Positions 52,610-63,382 of a stretch of 64,000 bases of DNA are shown here, piece after piece; position 1 is the stretch's first letter; each line of letters starts with the position of its first letter. The translations under genes and the position numbers were made by a program. Under the pieces are notes generated by a model, which had not been told where the DNA came from, searched no databases, and saw only the letters and a list, made by a program, of their open reading frames with translations. The DNA is from Nymphaea colorata (Eukaryota; Streptophyta; Magnoliopsida; Nymphaeales; Nymphaeaceae): NCBI RefSeq assembly GCF_008831285.2, contig NC_045144.1:11139672-11203671 (forward strand), written 5' to 3'.

Positions 52610-52810
52610 AGAGAATGAGAGGAGAGGGAAATCAGGGAGGAGAGGAGGAAGAGAGAGAAAAAGACAAAGAGGGAGGATAGGAGGAAGAGAGAGAAGAAGA
52701 CAAAGAGGGAGGAGAGGAGGAAGAGAGAGAAGGAGACAAAGAGGGAGGAGAGGAGGAAGAGAGAGACGAGGAGAAAGAGAGAAAGTAGAGAGGAGAGAGA
52801 AGGAGAGGGT
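52610..52810. repeat. GA-rich minisatellite, 36 bp unit
   Basis: About 3.5 copies of a unit with GGAGAGGAGGAAGAGAGAGA and GACAAAGAGG, decaying at both ends. Frames through it are Arg/Glu or Ser/Leu repeats. Confidence 0.9.
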
Positions 52811-53602
52811 AAAGAAAGAAAGTGTCCATCAATGACAAAACTTTGCCGAATCCTTCCTCTCTTGAGCTGTAATCACCTAGAGCAAAGACTTTGCTAAAAT
52901 ATTAGGTATAATGAAAGTTGTTGCACTCAAACTGCATACTGGTTTGTTGTATCAAGCTTGACAATGGGATAGGTTAGGTCATGGGACCCAACTAGCCTTA
53001 AACGACCATGATTACTAGTTTATCTTGGTCTGTCAAGAGTCAGTTTTGGTTAGATAACTTTGGCCGCACAAAGAGCCGAGATAAAGTCGGATAGGTAATT
53101 GACTACACAAAATTTTAATTAAGTTTTAATGTTTATAATACATAATTAAATTGATCACATAGTTTATAGAGTACTTAGACTAGCAAAGTTGGGATTTAGT
53201 AGGCTTGAACTAAGTTGCAAGTTTAAGCAAATGATTTAAGTTAATTAAGTTCTGTTTGATTCTTTTGAATGCATGTTCATACATACATGCATGTTATTTA
53301 ATTGTATTTATTTTTGGAAATACGTGCCAAACTCAAATGGGGAACTCAAGTTGTGTTGGTGATACAATCTCGATATTGAGTTTCAAAAGTGAGTTGTTTA
53401 ATGATAAACCGTTCTCCCTCGTCTGCCCCCTGTTCTGACACGGTCAAGCGAGAGGAAAAAGGTGAAGAGGAAGACGACGGAGAAGAGGGAAAGACGAGGG
53501 AGAAGATGCGAGAGAAGAGCCTCTCGCGCGACGGGCTCTTCACGCAAGCGGGTTTGGGTCTGGAACCGACCCGGCCCACCCTAAAAAGGTCGAGTGTTAC
53601 AT
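52811..53602 (-). other. Probable 3' LTR of the second Gypsy and flanking sequence
   Basis: In element sense an LTR appears to start TGTAACACTCGACC at 53602, right after the purine-rich ATGAGGGTAGGA. The other LTR edge cannot be fixed because the 5' copy is absent. Around 53440-53580 the sequence is GA/GC-rich. Confidence 0.5.
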
Positions 53603-54380
53603 CCTACCCTCATTAAATAAAATTTCGTCCTCGAACTTTAGATCATACCTCAATGTAGGAACAAGTGTGAATACTTCTTTCGCATATCCCTCTTGAGTTC
53701 CCATGTGCTCTCCTTCAACCCATGGTGTTGTCATTCCACTCTTACTAGAGGAATTCTCTTAGTGCAAAACCCTTGCTTTCTTTGATCCACAATTCTAATA
53801 GGTTTTTCTTCTATTGTCAAATCATCTTGCACTTGAATACCTTGGAAGTCAATCACATGTGTAGGATCTGGCACATACTTTCAAAACATGAAAACATAGA
53901 AAACATCATGAACATGACTCAAATTAGGTGGTAGTGCCAGTCTGTATGTCACCTCTCTGACATTCTCCAATATCTCAAAAGGTCCAATGACCTTCGGGCT
54001 CAACTTTCCCTTAATACCAAATCGAAAAACGCCTTTAGTAGGTGAAATCTTCAAGAACACATGATCACCAACCTCAAAAGCAAACTCTCTGCGTCGATTG
54101 TCAGCATAACTTTTCTGTCTACACTGAGCAGTCAACAACTTTTTCCTTATCAATAGTACTTGGTCGGTATAATGCTGCAATACCAAAGGGTTTTCAATCT
54201 TGCCATCACCCAATTCGATCCAACAAGCAGGCAATCTGCATGGCCTTCCATACAAGGCCGCAAAAGGTGTCATCCTGTTACTAGAGTGATAACTGTTATT
54301 ATATGCGAACTCTACCAATTTCAAATGTTTATCTCATTATCCTTCTAGTCCAAAACACAAGCATGTAACATGTCCTCTAA
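53603..54380 (-). pseudogene. Integrase C-terminus and chromodomain of the second Gypsy
   Basis: Frame 53881-54324 (147 residues): KLVEFAYNNSYHSS, MTPFAALYGRPCRLP, then FEVGDHVFLKISPTKGVFRF and LSPKVIGPFEIL, VTYRLALPPNLSHVHDVFYV. Downstream, in broken frames, HHGLKESTWELKRDMRKKY is the chromodomain end, followed by FEDEILFNEGRM just before the LTR, a hallmark of this lineage. Confidence 0.88.
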
Positions 54381-54842
54381 GGTCTGAATGGTCCTCTCAG
54401 ATTGCTCTCGGATTGCCCATCAGTTTGGGGGTGGAACGTTGTGTTCAGCTTAAGCTTGATACCCAATGTCTTTTGCAATTGCCCCAAAACTTAGAGATAA
54501 AACGTGGATCTCGATCAACAATAATAGACTTTGGCACTCCATGCAATCTCACTATCTCACCGATAGATAACTCTGCAAGACTTTCCAATGATTGACTGAT
54601 TCTGATTGCTAGAAAATGAGCGGACTTCATAAGTCGATCAACAATCACCCATATGACATCATGTTGTCTTCTAGTATAAGGCAAACCAACCACGAAATCC
54701 ATCATACTGTCCTCCTTTCTCCACACTTGAATATCAATCCTCTGCAACAAGCCTCCTGGTCATTGATGTTCTGCCTTGACCACTGCCAAGCTAAGCTCTT
54801 CGCTACATATTCTGCAATTTCATGCTTCATTCCCGACCACCA
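54381..54842 (-). pseudogene. Integrase core of the second Gypsy
   Basis: Frame 54445-54750 has WRKEDSMMDFVVGLPYTRRQ, VIVDRLMKSAHFLAI and GVPKSIIVDRDPRFISKFWG: the DDE core with its first two Asp residues in place. The upstream zinc finger belongs to the fused frame at 54702-55196 and has lost its Cys pair. Confidence 0.87.
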
Positions 54843-55196
54843 GAAATTTCTTTCGCACTCTTCATTCCAAACAAACTTCACTCCTTTTCTTAATAGCTTA
54901 GTAATGGACGTAGCAATTTTTGAAAAATCTTGTATAAACCTACGATAGTATATTGCCAATCCCAAAAAGCTTCTAAGCTCAGTTACGTTGCATAGCATCC
55001 TCCAGTCCTGTACAACCATCACCTTAGCCGGATCTACGGAAAAACCATCCTTGAAGATCACATGACCAAAAAAGTTTACCTTCTCTAGCCAAAATTCACA
55101 TTTCGAGTACTTGGCATATAACTTATGCTTGCGCGAAATTCCCAACACACTCCTTAAGTGAGCTTTGTGCTCTGTCTCACCCTCTGAATGCACCAA
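54702..55196 (-). pseudogene. Reverse transcriptase-integrase fusion of the second Gypsy
   Basis: A single 164-residue frame. Its first part is the reverse transcriptase distal palm and thumb (KLYAKYSKCEFWLEKVNFFG, LRSFLGLAIYYRRFIQDFSK, VWNEECERNF). The next residues are WWSGMKHEIAEYVA, the integrase zinc-finger region that normally lies about 250 residues later. The junction is near 54843. The expected CLTCQ has become SLAWQ, so zinc binding is lost. Confidence 0.85.
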
Positions 55197-55745
55197 AATT
55201 CATCCACAAAAGCAATAACAAACCGATCCAAGTAGTCTTGGAAAACCCGATTCATGAGGTCCATAAACATTGCAGGAGCATTGGTCAACTTAAAAGGCAT
55301 GACCCTGAATTCATAGTACTCATATCTAGTTTGAAAAGTAGTCTTAGCAACATCTTCCTCCTGTATCAAAAGTTGATGATACCTTATCCTCAAATCGATC
55401 TTGGAGAATACCTTCGCATTCTTGAGATGATCAAACAAGTCTTTAATTCTAGGAAACAAATACTTATTCTTGATGGTGACTTGATTTAATATGTGATAAT
55501 CTATACACAAGCGCATTGTTCCATCCTTCTTCTTAACAAACAATACGAGTGCTGCCTAAGGTGACATATTAGGTCGAATGAAGCCCTTATCCAAGAGCTC
55601 CTGCAATTACTTCTTCAATTCTTCTAACTCTACGGGTGTCATATGGTATGGTGCCTTAGAGATAGGCGTTGTCTGTGATAACAACTCTATCTTGAACTCA
55701 ACTTCTCGTGTTGGAGGCAAACTTGACAGTTCTTCAAGGAAATCA
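55154..55745 (-). pseudogene. Reverse transcriptase N-terminal palm of the second Gypsy
   Basis: Frame 55154-55543 reads [49 protein letters not shown] and [15 protein letters not shown]. The catalytic box is FVDEF in place of F/YIDDI. Upstream to 55745 the sequence matches the approach to this domain in broken frames. Confidence 0.87.
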
Positions 55746-55756
55746 GGGCGTGAGAA

Positions 55757-56250
55757 AGAAGCAGCAGTGATTTCTGGCATGTTTCATTCAGGCAAAATCA
55801 GTTGGGAGGAGGAAGAAGAAGAACAACGACAAGGAGAAGAACAAAGGAAGGCCGAAGGGGTACCTGGTGTGAAGGTGGGAGCAGGAGCTGCAGCAAGAGC
55901 AAGAGGGACGACTGATGCATCTGAGGCAGCAACAGCAAGGAAGGGGAAAGGCGACAGATGCGTCTGAGGCAGCAGCGGCGAGAGAAGGCAGCAACAGTGA
56001 TTTCTAGGAGGTTTTATTTGGGAAAAATCAGTTGGAAGGAGGAGGAAGAAGAAGAACAACAAGGAGAAGAAGAAAGGAAGGCCGAAGGGGTACCTGGCAT
56101 GAAGGGGTACCAGGCATGAAGGCGGGAGCAGGAGCTGCAGCAAGAGCGAGAGGGACGACGGATGCGTCTGAGGCAGCAGCAGTGAGAGAAGGGGAAAGGC
56201 AATGGATGCGTCTGAGGCAGCACCCGGCGAGAGAAGGCAGCAGCAGCGGA
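55757..56250. repeat. Two-copy tandem repeat, about 230 bp unit
   Basis: Copies at about 55757-55985 and 55986-56250 share CAGTGATTTCT, AAAATCAGTTGG, a GGAGGAGGAAGAAGAAGAAC stretch, GGAAGGCCGAAGGGGTACC and GGATGCGTCTGAGGCAGCA. The AG/GC-rich composition leaves long frames open on both strands; I do not regard them as genes. Confidence 0.85.
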
Positions 56251-56879
56251 AGAGAGACAGTAGTTGGAAGATAGCAAGTGCCCTCAGGTCTGGTTGTCCG
56301 GCTGTTAATTGTTGGACATTTGGCTCCACTTGCTTGCATGACACAGCGGTGGGCTTGGGAGTAAGGGGAAAGAGTAGCTTCTGCTTTCACTTGGATCGTG
56401 GGATGACCTCCTACTCATCTAAATTAGAGTATTATATACGTTATCATCTTATTTCAAGGAAATGGGTTTAGATGGGCATATGACCACATGCAAGGCACGT
56501 GAGAAACATCAAGTGATAATGAGTAGGAAATGGGTTTAGACGGCCATATATGCGTCAAGAAGGATGGCTGGACCATTGATGGACCCAGCCCAGTTTCTTG
56601 GATTGCTTTTTTGACAGGTAACTACTGGTCGAATAGAATGAGCAACCACTCGTTCAGCAGTTTAGTTTTTTGAAGAAAAGACTAGTTCGCATGACCCATT
56701 CGGCACTGTTTGACTGGAAGGTACACAAGTCGGTATTGACCGGCATGAGCCGATGTCATTGGACATTGGTACAGGTATAAAAAGGAAGGCCGAGGCCATC
56801 CCCTAAAATAACTCATGGAACTGGGAATAACATTATTGGTAAATAGAACTTGCATGTTATACTTTCACGATCAGTCGAT
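56251..56879. other. No gene recognised
   Basis: Mixed-composition sequence following the tandem repeat. A duplicated word, GAAATGGGTTTAGA(T/C)GG, occurs at 56459 and 56527. It might be leader or LTR of a further retroelement, but no primer site is seen. Confidence 0.4.
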
Positions 56880-57165
56880 TTAGAATCCACAGTTCATTTT
56901 TTTTTGTGGCTTTTCTATTTATTTTTTAGATGTTTGTTTTATTAGATGATCACTTATTTTACATTTTTAGGATTTTTAAAATTTTTTCTATTTATCCTTT
57001 TTTTCTCATTTTTTCAAAGTCATTGTATTATTTCTTAAGAAAACCTCAATGTTTAAAACGTGAAGACGTTTTATCTTTTTTCTATGATCGAAACTATTAT
57101 AAAGAACAATGAAGAAACGAAAACACAAGCAGGACAAAGCATGTCCCACGCTATTATAGATAACC
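56880..57165. repeat. T-rich segment related to the MITE at 373-764
   Basis: Shares with 600-750 a series of words in order: ATGTTTGT, TTAGATGATCACTTATTTTA-like, TTTTTAAAATTTTT, TCATTGTATTAT and AAAACCTCA(A/C)(T/C)GTTTAAAAC. No clear inverted ends are seen here. Confidence 0.6.
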
Positions 57166-57171
57166 TAGCCC

Positions 57172-57506
57172 CTAAGTCACCCGCACCGGAGTTGCATAGA
57201 ATCGGGTGTGTACCGGACATGGGTGCAGGTCCGACTCACACTCGAGCCCAGTTAGAACGTCATATTATTAAATTACTTATATAATATATGTTGTTATGAT
57301 ATTTTCCTTTGCAACACAATTATTCAAGTATGTTATATACATTAATAACTAAATTTTAATTATAATATATATATGCTTATTCTGTTATATATATAATAAA
57401 TTATTAATAATAATAATAAAATAACCTCACCACACTGTCACATCTAAATTTTTTAGGATGTGCCACTCCGGCACCCGCACCCACACCCTGCCCTCAAGTG
57501 ACATAG
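57172..57506. mobile_element. hAT-like MITE, third copy of the CTAAGTCAC family
   Basis: 335 bp. Left end CTAAGTCACCCGCACC; right end GTGACATAG, the complement of CTATGTCAC. GCACCCGCACC words lie inside the right end, as at 30816-31359. The 8 bp flanks CCTAGCCC and CCTGGCGT match at only 5 of 8, so the target duplication is decayed or the boundaries are slightly off. Confidence 0.6.
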
Positions 57507-58089
57507 CCTGGCGTGGCATAATGACTATGAACTAGCAAAAAAAAGACTAAAAGCCCCTCCAATGAAAGGGAAAAAATGCCCAAAGGTCGACCCTTCTTTT
57601 AATGTTACTGTTCTGAGCGTTTAACTCAAAAATTAGTTAGATTTATTAGATATTTTAAAAGGTGTTTCATGAATTTACCTTCTTTTTTGCAGCAGATTCA
57701 CAAAAACCCCAAGGACAATTAGGAGAACAAGTCCAAGTTAGATTTATCCAACAAAGTTATGATTCATAGCCTGAGGGCAGGGCGAAGCCAGAATTTTTTT
57801 TTCTTTTTTTTTATAGGGCACAAGTAATGACCATGGGGAGTTGACATAATGGAGTGGGGCTACTCCATATAACTGGACACAAGTGATGTAACTTCAATAC
57901 TAGATTAACACGAATCTTGTGCATGCAGAGGGCTGACCACTTTTAGGACATACGACAACATCCTAGCTGACACTTCTAGTGATGTGGCAAATCAACTAGA
58001 TATAAAAGAATGAGTCGCTCCTGCATCAAACAACACTCTTGCATCTTCTTATTTCTGGCTGGAAAGTAAGTGCTGAAGAAGGAATCTCT
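57507..58089. other. No gene recognised
   Basis: AT-rich sequence between the MITE and the Gypsy gag fragment; no coding motif or repeat that I can name. Its right part may be decayed gag. Confidence 0.4.
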
Positions 58090-58921
58090 GAACTACTTTC
58101 ATGAGATCGACTGTTAGCCTGCAAACCGGATCTCACGGGTTGATTGCCACCATTTTTTGGCATTACCTTACAACAAATAAGAGCCATAATTCACTTTGTC
58201 TCCTTCTTACATCTTCAAAAGCTCAAAGATACGTTCAACCTCTTCAATCTATTCCTCTGCCTTGTCTGGACTACCATCTACGGTAAAGACAAATGACTGC
58301 ATTGACATAAATTGTTTGAATGACACCGCTATTGCCTTCTCCTTGCGTGGTGCAATGATGTCTCCTAAAGGAGATGCATGGCTTCTTTGATTACTGACCG
58401 TCGATTGTATTAACGAGCTCAGTGTCTGTAAAATTGTCAGTAGTATAGTTTGTTGATCCACAGGTAGAGTCTTCCTTGGTGGGGTTTGGGCATCCACACT
58501 GATCTGGGCATACTGTTGCCCTGATGTACTATCATCCAATGGGGTATGCGCATCTGAATGGGCTGAACTTTGCCCCCTTTGTGCCTCTGCAGCCGGCACA
58601 GCTCGCTTCTTACCCCTATGTCGGTACTCCAACTGTATACATAAGAACCCTCATTCTCAAACAAGGTCAATGACCAATCTTTCAAGTCGAATCACAAACG
58701 TGCATCAACACAAAATCTCAAAACATCAATAACATTTTGTATGTATATTTTACTATCAAATCAAAACTACAACAGAAGTTAAAGTAGCGCGTACCTGGGC
58801 AACACGGCTTCACAGATAGTCTTTAACTCACATCCATAGTGGGGTTTTGTCATATATCTGATACCAAAGCTGTCACACCCCAACCTTTTGACCCTCCAAT
58901 AATTTTTTTTGCTAAGCATAA
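58090..58921 (-). mobile_element. Gypsy gag, leader, primer site and LTR edge, interrupted by Copia G
   Basis: In element sense, an LTR fragment (58871-58921, TGTCACACCCC at its inner edge on the plus strand), a primer site (minus strand TTTGGTATCAG, about 58857-58867), leader, and gag. Frame 58249-58632 reads MEYRHRGKKRAVPAAEAQRG and, near its end, FKQFMSMQSFVFTVDGSPDK; relatives have FKQFxxxxPPxFxG. gag fades out near 58090. Copia G is inserted in the LTR at 58922. Confidence 0.75.
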
Positions 58922-59150
58922 TGTTGCAGCCTTGAAACGTGGAGAGAGAGAGAGAGGGCTGAAGACGTGAGAGTTGAGAAGAAAAGAACACATTTAATTC
59001 ACTAACCCTAATCTCTATTATAAAGATATTAGGGTAGAAAGAAGATTTACAGATTACATCAATCTAAATTAAAGAAAATATTAAAGAGATCTTATAACTC
59101 TTTAATATTACAAAGAACCACCTAGAAACATAAACATTCTTATTTCAACA
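58922..59150 (-). repeat. 3' LTR of Copia G
   Basis: 229 bp, TGTTGCAGCC to ATTTCAACA, with the CTAACCCTAATCTC core of the family but about 35 bp longer than in B. It is followed by the polypurine tract GAGGGGGAG (element sense) at 59151-59159. Confidence 0.88.
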
Positions 59151-59157
59151 CTCCCCC

Positions 59158-59832
59158 TCAAGCTGGAGCATACATATTAAACATGCTTAGCTTGTCACAA
59201 CATTTAGAGAAATCACCAATAGGGAGAGCTTTGGTGAAGACATCTGCAGCTTGGTCTTCTGAAGGGACATGAATAGTGGCAATGGTTCCTCCTTGAACGA
59301 GATCCCGAATGTAATGACAGTCAACCTCAATATGTTTAGTTCTCTCATGGAAAACTGGATTATTAGTAATGTATGTGGTTGCACGATTGTCACAAAACAT
59401 CTTCATGGGAAGTGGAATCGACAAACTTAGGCTAGATAGCATGGATCTAACCCAAGTCATTTCTGTTGCAGTTTGAGCCATAGCTCTATATTCAGATTCT
59501 GAACTAGATCTTGACACCACGCCTTGTTTTTTACTTCTCCATGATATGAGGTTGCCTCCCACAAATACACAAAATCCTGTTGTAGATTTTCTGTCCTCGA
59601 CTGAGCCAACATAGTCAGCATCACTATAGGCTTCCACTTCTAGAGTCTTGCCTTTTGTGAACAAAAGGCCTTTGCCAGGAGACGATTTCAGATATTTAAC
59701 CACCATCAAAGCAGCATCCCAATGAACTTTCCTTGGTTTTTTCATAAATTGACTTAGCTTCCCCACTGCAAAACTAATGTCTGGTCTTGTCACAGTAACA
59801 TAGAGTAGTTTTCCAATAAGGGATCTATAAGA
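59158..59832 (-). pseudogene. RNase H of Copia G
   Basis: Frame 59158-59793 (211 residues): TRPDISFAVGKLSQFMKKPR, YSDADYVGSVEDRKSTTGFC, SSSESEYRAMAQTA, MFCDNRATTYITNNPVFHER and AADVFTKALPIGDFSKCCDK. The family fold is complete to the C-terminus. A stop near 59832 cuts it from reverse transcriptase. Confidence 0.9.
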
Positions 59833-60642
59833 TCAAGAATCCACTAATTCTGTTTGGTCATCATGAAGGTGTATACGTGGATTCATAGGCAAATTAGCTG
59901 GTTTAGCTCCTAGCATCCCTGTGTCTTGCAATAAATCAAGAACATACTTCCGTTGAGAGAGAACAACACCCTCCCTATTGCGAGCAACTTCTATTCCCAA
60001 GAAGTATCGAAGTGGACCAAGATCTTTCGTCACAAAGTGTTTTTGAAGAAACAGTTTTGCATCAGAAATTTCTTGATCAGAGTCACCTGTTATGATAATA
60101 TGATCAACATAAACCACGAGAACGGTTATACCTCTGGAAGTCTTCTTGATAAACAGAGAATGATCAAGAGGAGATCTCACAAAGCCACACTTTGAGACTA
60201 CCTCAGAAAACTTGTGAAACCACGCACGAGGACTCTGCTTGAGTCCATAAATAGCTTTCTTCAGCTTGCACACTTTGCCACACTCCCCTTGTCGTTCAAA
60301 TCCTGGTGGTTGTTGCATATAGACAGTCTCATCGAGATCACCGTACAAAAAGGCGTTTTTGACATCCAGTTGATACGTATGCCAGTCATGGTGGACAGCC
60401 ACAGAAATGATAAAACGAATGGTTCCCAACCGAGCAACTGGAGAGAAGGTCTCAAAGAAATCCACACCGTAGGTCTGCGTGTAGCCCTTAGCAACCAACC
60501 GAGCTTTGTATCGTTCCATAGAACCATCAGAATTATATTTCACTTTGAATACCCACTTTGAGCCAACAATATCACAACGAGGAGGAGGATCAACAAGTTC
60601 CCAAGTGCCTCTCTGCACTAAGGCATCCATCTCATCTTGCAT
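59833..60642 (-). pseudogene. Reverse transcriptase of Copia G
   Basis: A 269-residue frame: WELVDPPPRCDIVGSKWVFK, KARLVAKGYTQTYGVDFFET, YQLDVKNAFLYGDLDETVYM, KKAIYGLKQSPRAW. The catalytic box reads VVYVDHIIITG, with His for the second Asp, which would abolish polymerase activity. Confidence 0.92.
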
Positions 60643-61613
60643 AGCCCGTCTTCATTGGGTGTCTAATAAAGCCTGTTGGTGACACGTAGGAACTATATGA
60701 GCAGCCAGAGCTTGAATGAACTATTGCATATTTTTACCAACACCATCAGTAGACACCAAATGAGATATAGGATGTAAAGTACATTGTCGCCTGCCTTTGC
60801 GAAGAGCAATAGGTAAGTCTTGACATGGATCAGAATGACTAGGACTATGCACTTCAGATGTACTTACCTCCTGAGAAACCGTTGGCGAAGGATTATGAGA
60901 AGGGTCCTGTCGACGTTTGTAGACTAGCGGAGGATCAGGAAACTTGGACACTACAGTAGAAGGAGATTCAGAAGGAAACGACTCCAAAGGAATAGGAGGA
61001 ATAGGTAGTGGGTCTAGTGATGGTCGCATCTCAGGAAGGATGGAAGGGGAGCTATAATAAGGCTGATACTCAAAGAATGTGACATCCGCACTGATATACT
61101 CCTTTTGAGTTAAGGGATCAAAGCATTTGTAGCCCTTATGGTTTCTGGAGTAGCCTATAAAGATACACTTAATGGCTTGGGCTCCCAATTTATCATGTGT
61201 GGGTCCAAATATGTGAACGAAGCATGTGCAACCAAATACTTTGGGAGCCACTGGAAATAAAGGTCGTTGTGGATGCACAAGTTTAATGGGAACCTTGTTG
61301 TCAATGGAGGATGAGGGTAAACGGTTGGTTAAGTAACAGGCCGTGAGGATGGCATCTCCCCAAAAAGATGCAGGTATCTTGGTATGAAGCATTGGAGAAC
61401 GAGCTACATTTAGGAGTTGGCGATGTTTACGTTCAACTACTCCATTTTGTTGGGAGGTATGAGGACATGTAAACTGAGGAGAAATGCCATTATTGGAGTA
61501 AAACTTTATTAAGGTTGATGCTTTGAACTCAAGGGCGTTGTCAGTGTGAATGTTTTTAACAAGAATACCAAACTAGGTCTTTATTTCAATAATAAGATTT
61601 TTGAGAATACATA
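60643..61613 (-). pseudogene. Integrase C-terminal half and linker of Copia G
   Basis: Frame 60721-61392: MLHTKIPASFWGDAILTACY, LTNRLPSSSIDNKVPIKL, VFGCTCFVHIFGPTHDKLGA and IGYSRNHKGYKCFDP, then a Pro/Ser-rich linker ending IALRKGRRQCTLHPISHLVS. Upstream, 61393-61613 carries the middle integrase core in shifted frames. Confidence 0.88.
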
Positions 61614-63068
61614 CTACTTCAGACTTTCCTTCAAAAGGAAGACCCAAGTGACTCGAGAATAATCATCAACAATGACAAGAAAATACCGAAATCTTGACCT
61701 ACTTGCAACTCTGCTAGGACCCCACACATCAACATGAAGAAGATCAAATAGTCCACAACTAGACGAACAAAGACTCAATGAATAATGGCTACGGGTGTGT
61801 TTGCCAAGTTGACAGACTTCACACTGGAACGACTCTGGTATTGAAAGCTGAGGAAGAAGGTGACGGAGCTTGGAGACAAATGGATGACCAAGTCTGAGAT
61901 GCCACTGGAAAGAGGAGGACGGTGAGGTGATCGATGATGCTGCAATACCCACTGGATCCGATAGGAAGTAGATGCCCCCTTTCTCATAGCCGCCACCAAT
62001 CGTCTTCCCAGTTTGCAAGTCCTGAAATGAACATAAACCATAGTCAAATGTAACACGACAGTGTAAGTCATTAATCAATTGTCCAACTGATAACAAATTT
62101 GTTGGGAACTTAGGAGCATATAACACATTAGGAATAGTCATAGACTGAGAAATCTTGATATCACCATAACCCAGAATAGGTGACCATCTACCATCTGCAA
62201 GTTTCACATGACGTGCCTGAGGCAACATGTGTAGCACAATAAACATAGAAGGTTTACTACAAAAGTGGCTCGATGCTCCGGAATCAATAATCCAAGTAGT
62301 ACCTGTATCATGTGAGACACTATCAACAGACATAGCACTGTCTATCATGACTGTAGAGGCCAACGGCTGGGAAGATCTGAGTGCTAGGAAGTCCTCATAC
62401 TCAGACTTGTTGATGCTCACTGTCACTGTCTCAGGGTAAGAAGGAGATAAAGACCCACCTACAATTGATGAAGCTACCTGAACAGACCCAATAGGAGATG
62501 GTAAAGAATTCTTGCCCTGCTTAGATGCAACATTTCTTCCTAGGGATGCACCGGAAGGACGACCATGTTTATCCCAACATCTGTCTTCTAAATGTCCTAC
62601 TTTACCACAATAGGTGCACTGAAATCTTCCCCTACCTCCTCCTGACCCACGACCAATGCCTCTCCCCTTGAATAAACCGCGTCCACGACCTCCTGAGGCT
62701 ACCAAGGCCGAAGCCTGTAAGTCACTAGAGGGCTGAGAAAGAGTCACAGCAAGACGACTGAGTCTGTTGTAGGCGTCAGCTAGGTCAGGGATTTCTGCTC
62801 CTGTCAACATCTGAGCCTTTGCTACAACATATTCAGGGGAGAGACCCTGTAAAAACTTCACAACCATAGACTGTTCACCATGAGTTTTATGACATGTTGG
62901 ACATGGGGGACGTAATGCTTTAAGTCGTTCATTGATGGACTTGAGGGAAGCGAAGTACTGAGCAAGACTTTGATCACCCTGTTGCAAATTAAGTAATTCC
63001 TCCTCCACCTGCAATATCTTGCTAACATTCTTGTCATTTGAGTAAGTTTGTTTCAAGAAATCCCACAT
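61614..63068 (-). pseudogene. gag, protease and integrase N-terminal half of Copia G
   Basis: A 484-residue frame: LQVEEELLNLQQGDQSLAQY (gag helices), a Gly/Arg-rich stretch, zinc knuckle CTYCGKVGHLEDRC (CX2CX4HX4C), protease TTWIIDSGASSHFC, pre-integrase HLRLGHPF and CEVCQLGKH, and integrase DLLHVDVWGPSRVASRSRFR then VIVDDYSRVTWVFLL. It ends by a lost base near 61625. All zinc ligands and the protease triad are intact. Confidence 0.92.
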
Positions 63069-63382
63069 TTGATTGGCCGAGGTATAGTATGCAATAGTTT
63101 TGATGCTATTTGTGGTTGCACACTATCCATGATCCATGACATGACAATATTATTATCTCCCTTCCATGAAGCATATTTTCCACTCTTTTCGACAGACTCA
63201 TTTTCTTCTATAACATGCTCCTTCTCATGTCCAATCACTGACATCATAAACACATAAGACCAAATCTCATAGTTAGATCCATCTAACTTTACCGTAGAAC
63301 CATAAGAGAATGGGTTTCCTCCACGTTTAACCTCATGAGAAAAATCGGTCCTGAGATTTTCAGCCATTGCAAATCTATCCAC
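63053..63382 (-). pseudogene. gag N-terminus of Copia G
   Basis: MAENLRTDFSHEVKRGGNPF begins at about 63367 (an upstream in-frame Met is at 63382). [15 protein letters not shown] and VMSWIMDSVQPQI follow. A frameshift near 63105 separates it from the main frame, which overlaps it by a few codons. Confidence 0.88.

Larger units (their letters stand above)
53603..55745 (-). mobile_element. Second Ty3/Gypsy chromovirus, internally deleted
   Basis: In element sense it runs from within reverse transcriptase (55745) to the integrase end, chromodomain and polypurine tract (53603). gag, protease and the 5' LTR are absent. Between the reverse transcriptase thumb and the integrase zinc finger, the RNase H region is missing. 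Closely related to the scraps at 12145-12262 and 46601-47200. Confidence 0.88.

Noticed and set aside
52578-52838. Arg/Glu-rich and Ser/Leu-rich frames
   Set aside because: They are the two strands of a GA minisatellite.
55784-56390. Long Leu/Ser/Pro-rich minus frames up to 186 residues
   Set aside because: They are products of the two-copy tandem repeat; both strands and several frames are open there, which is a composition effect.
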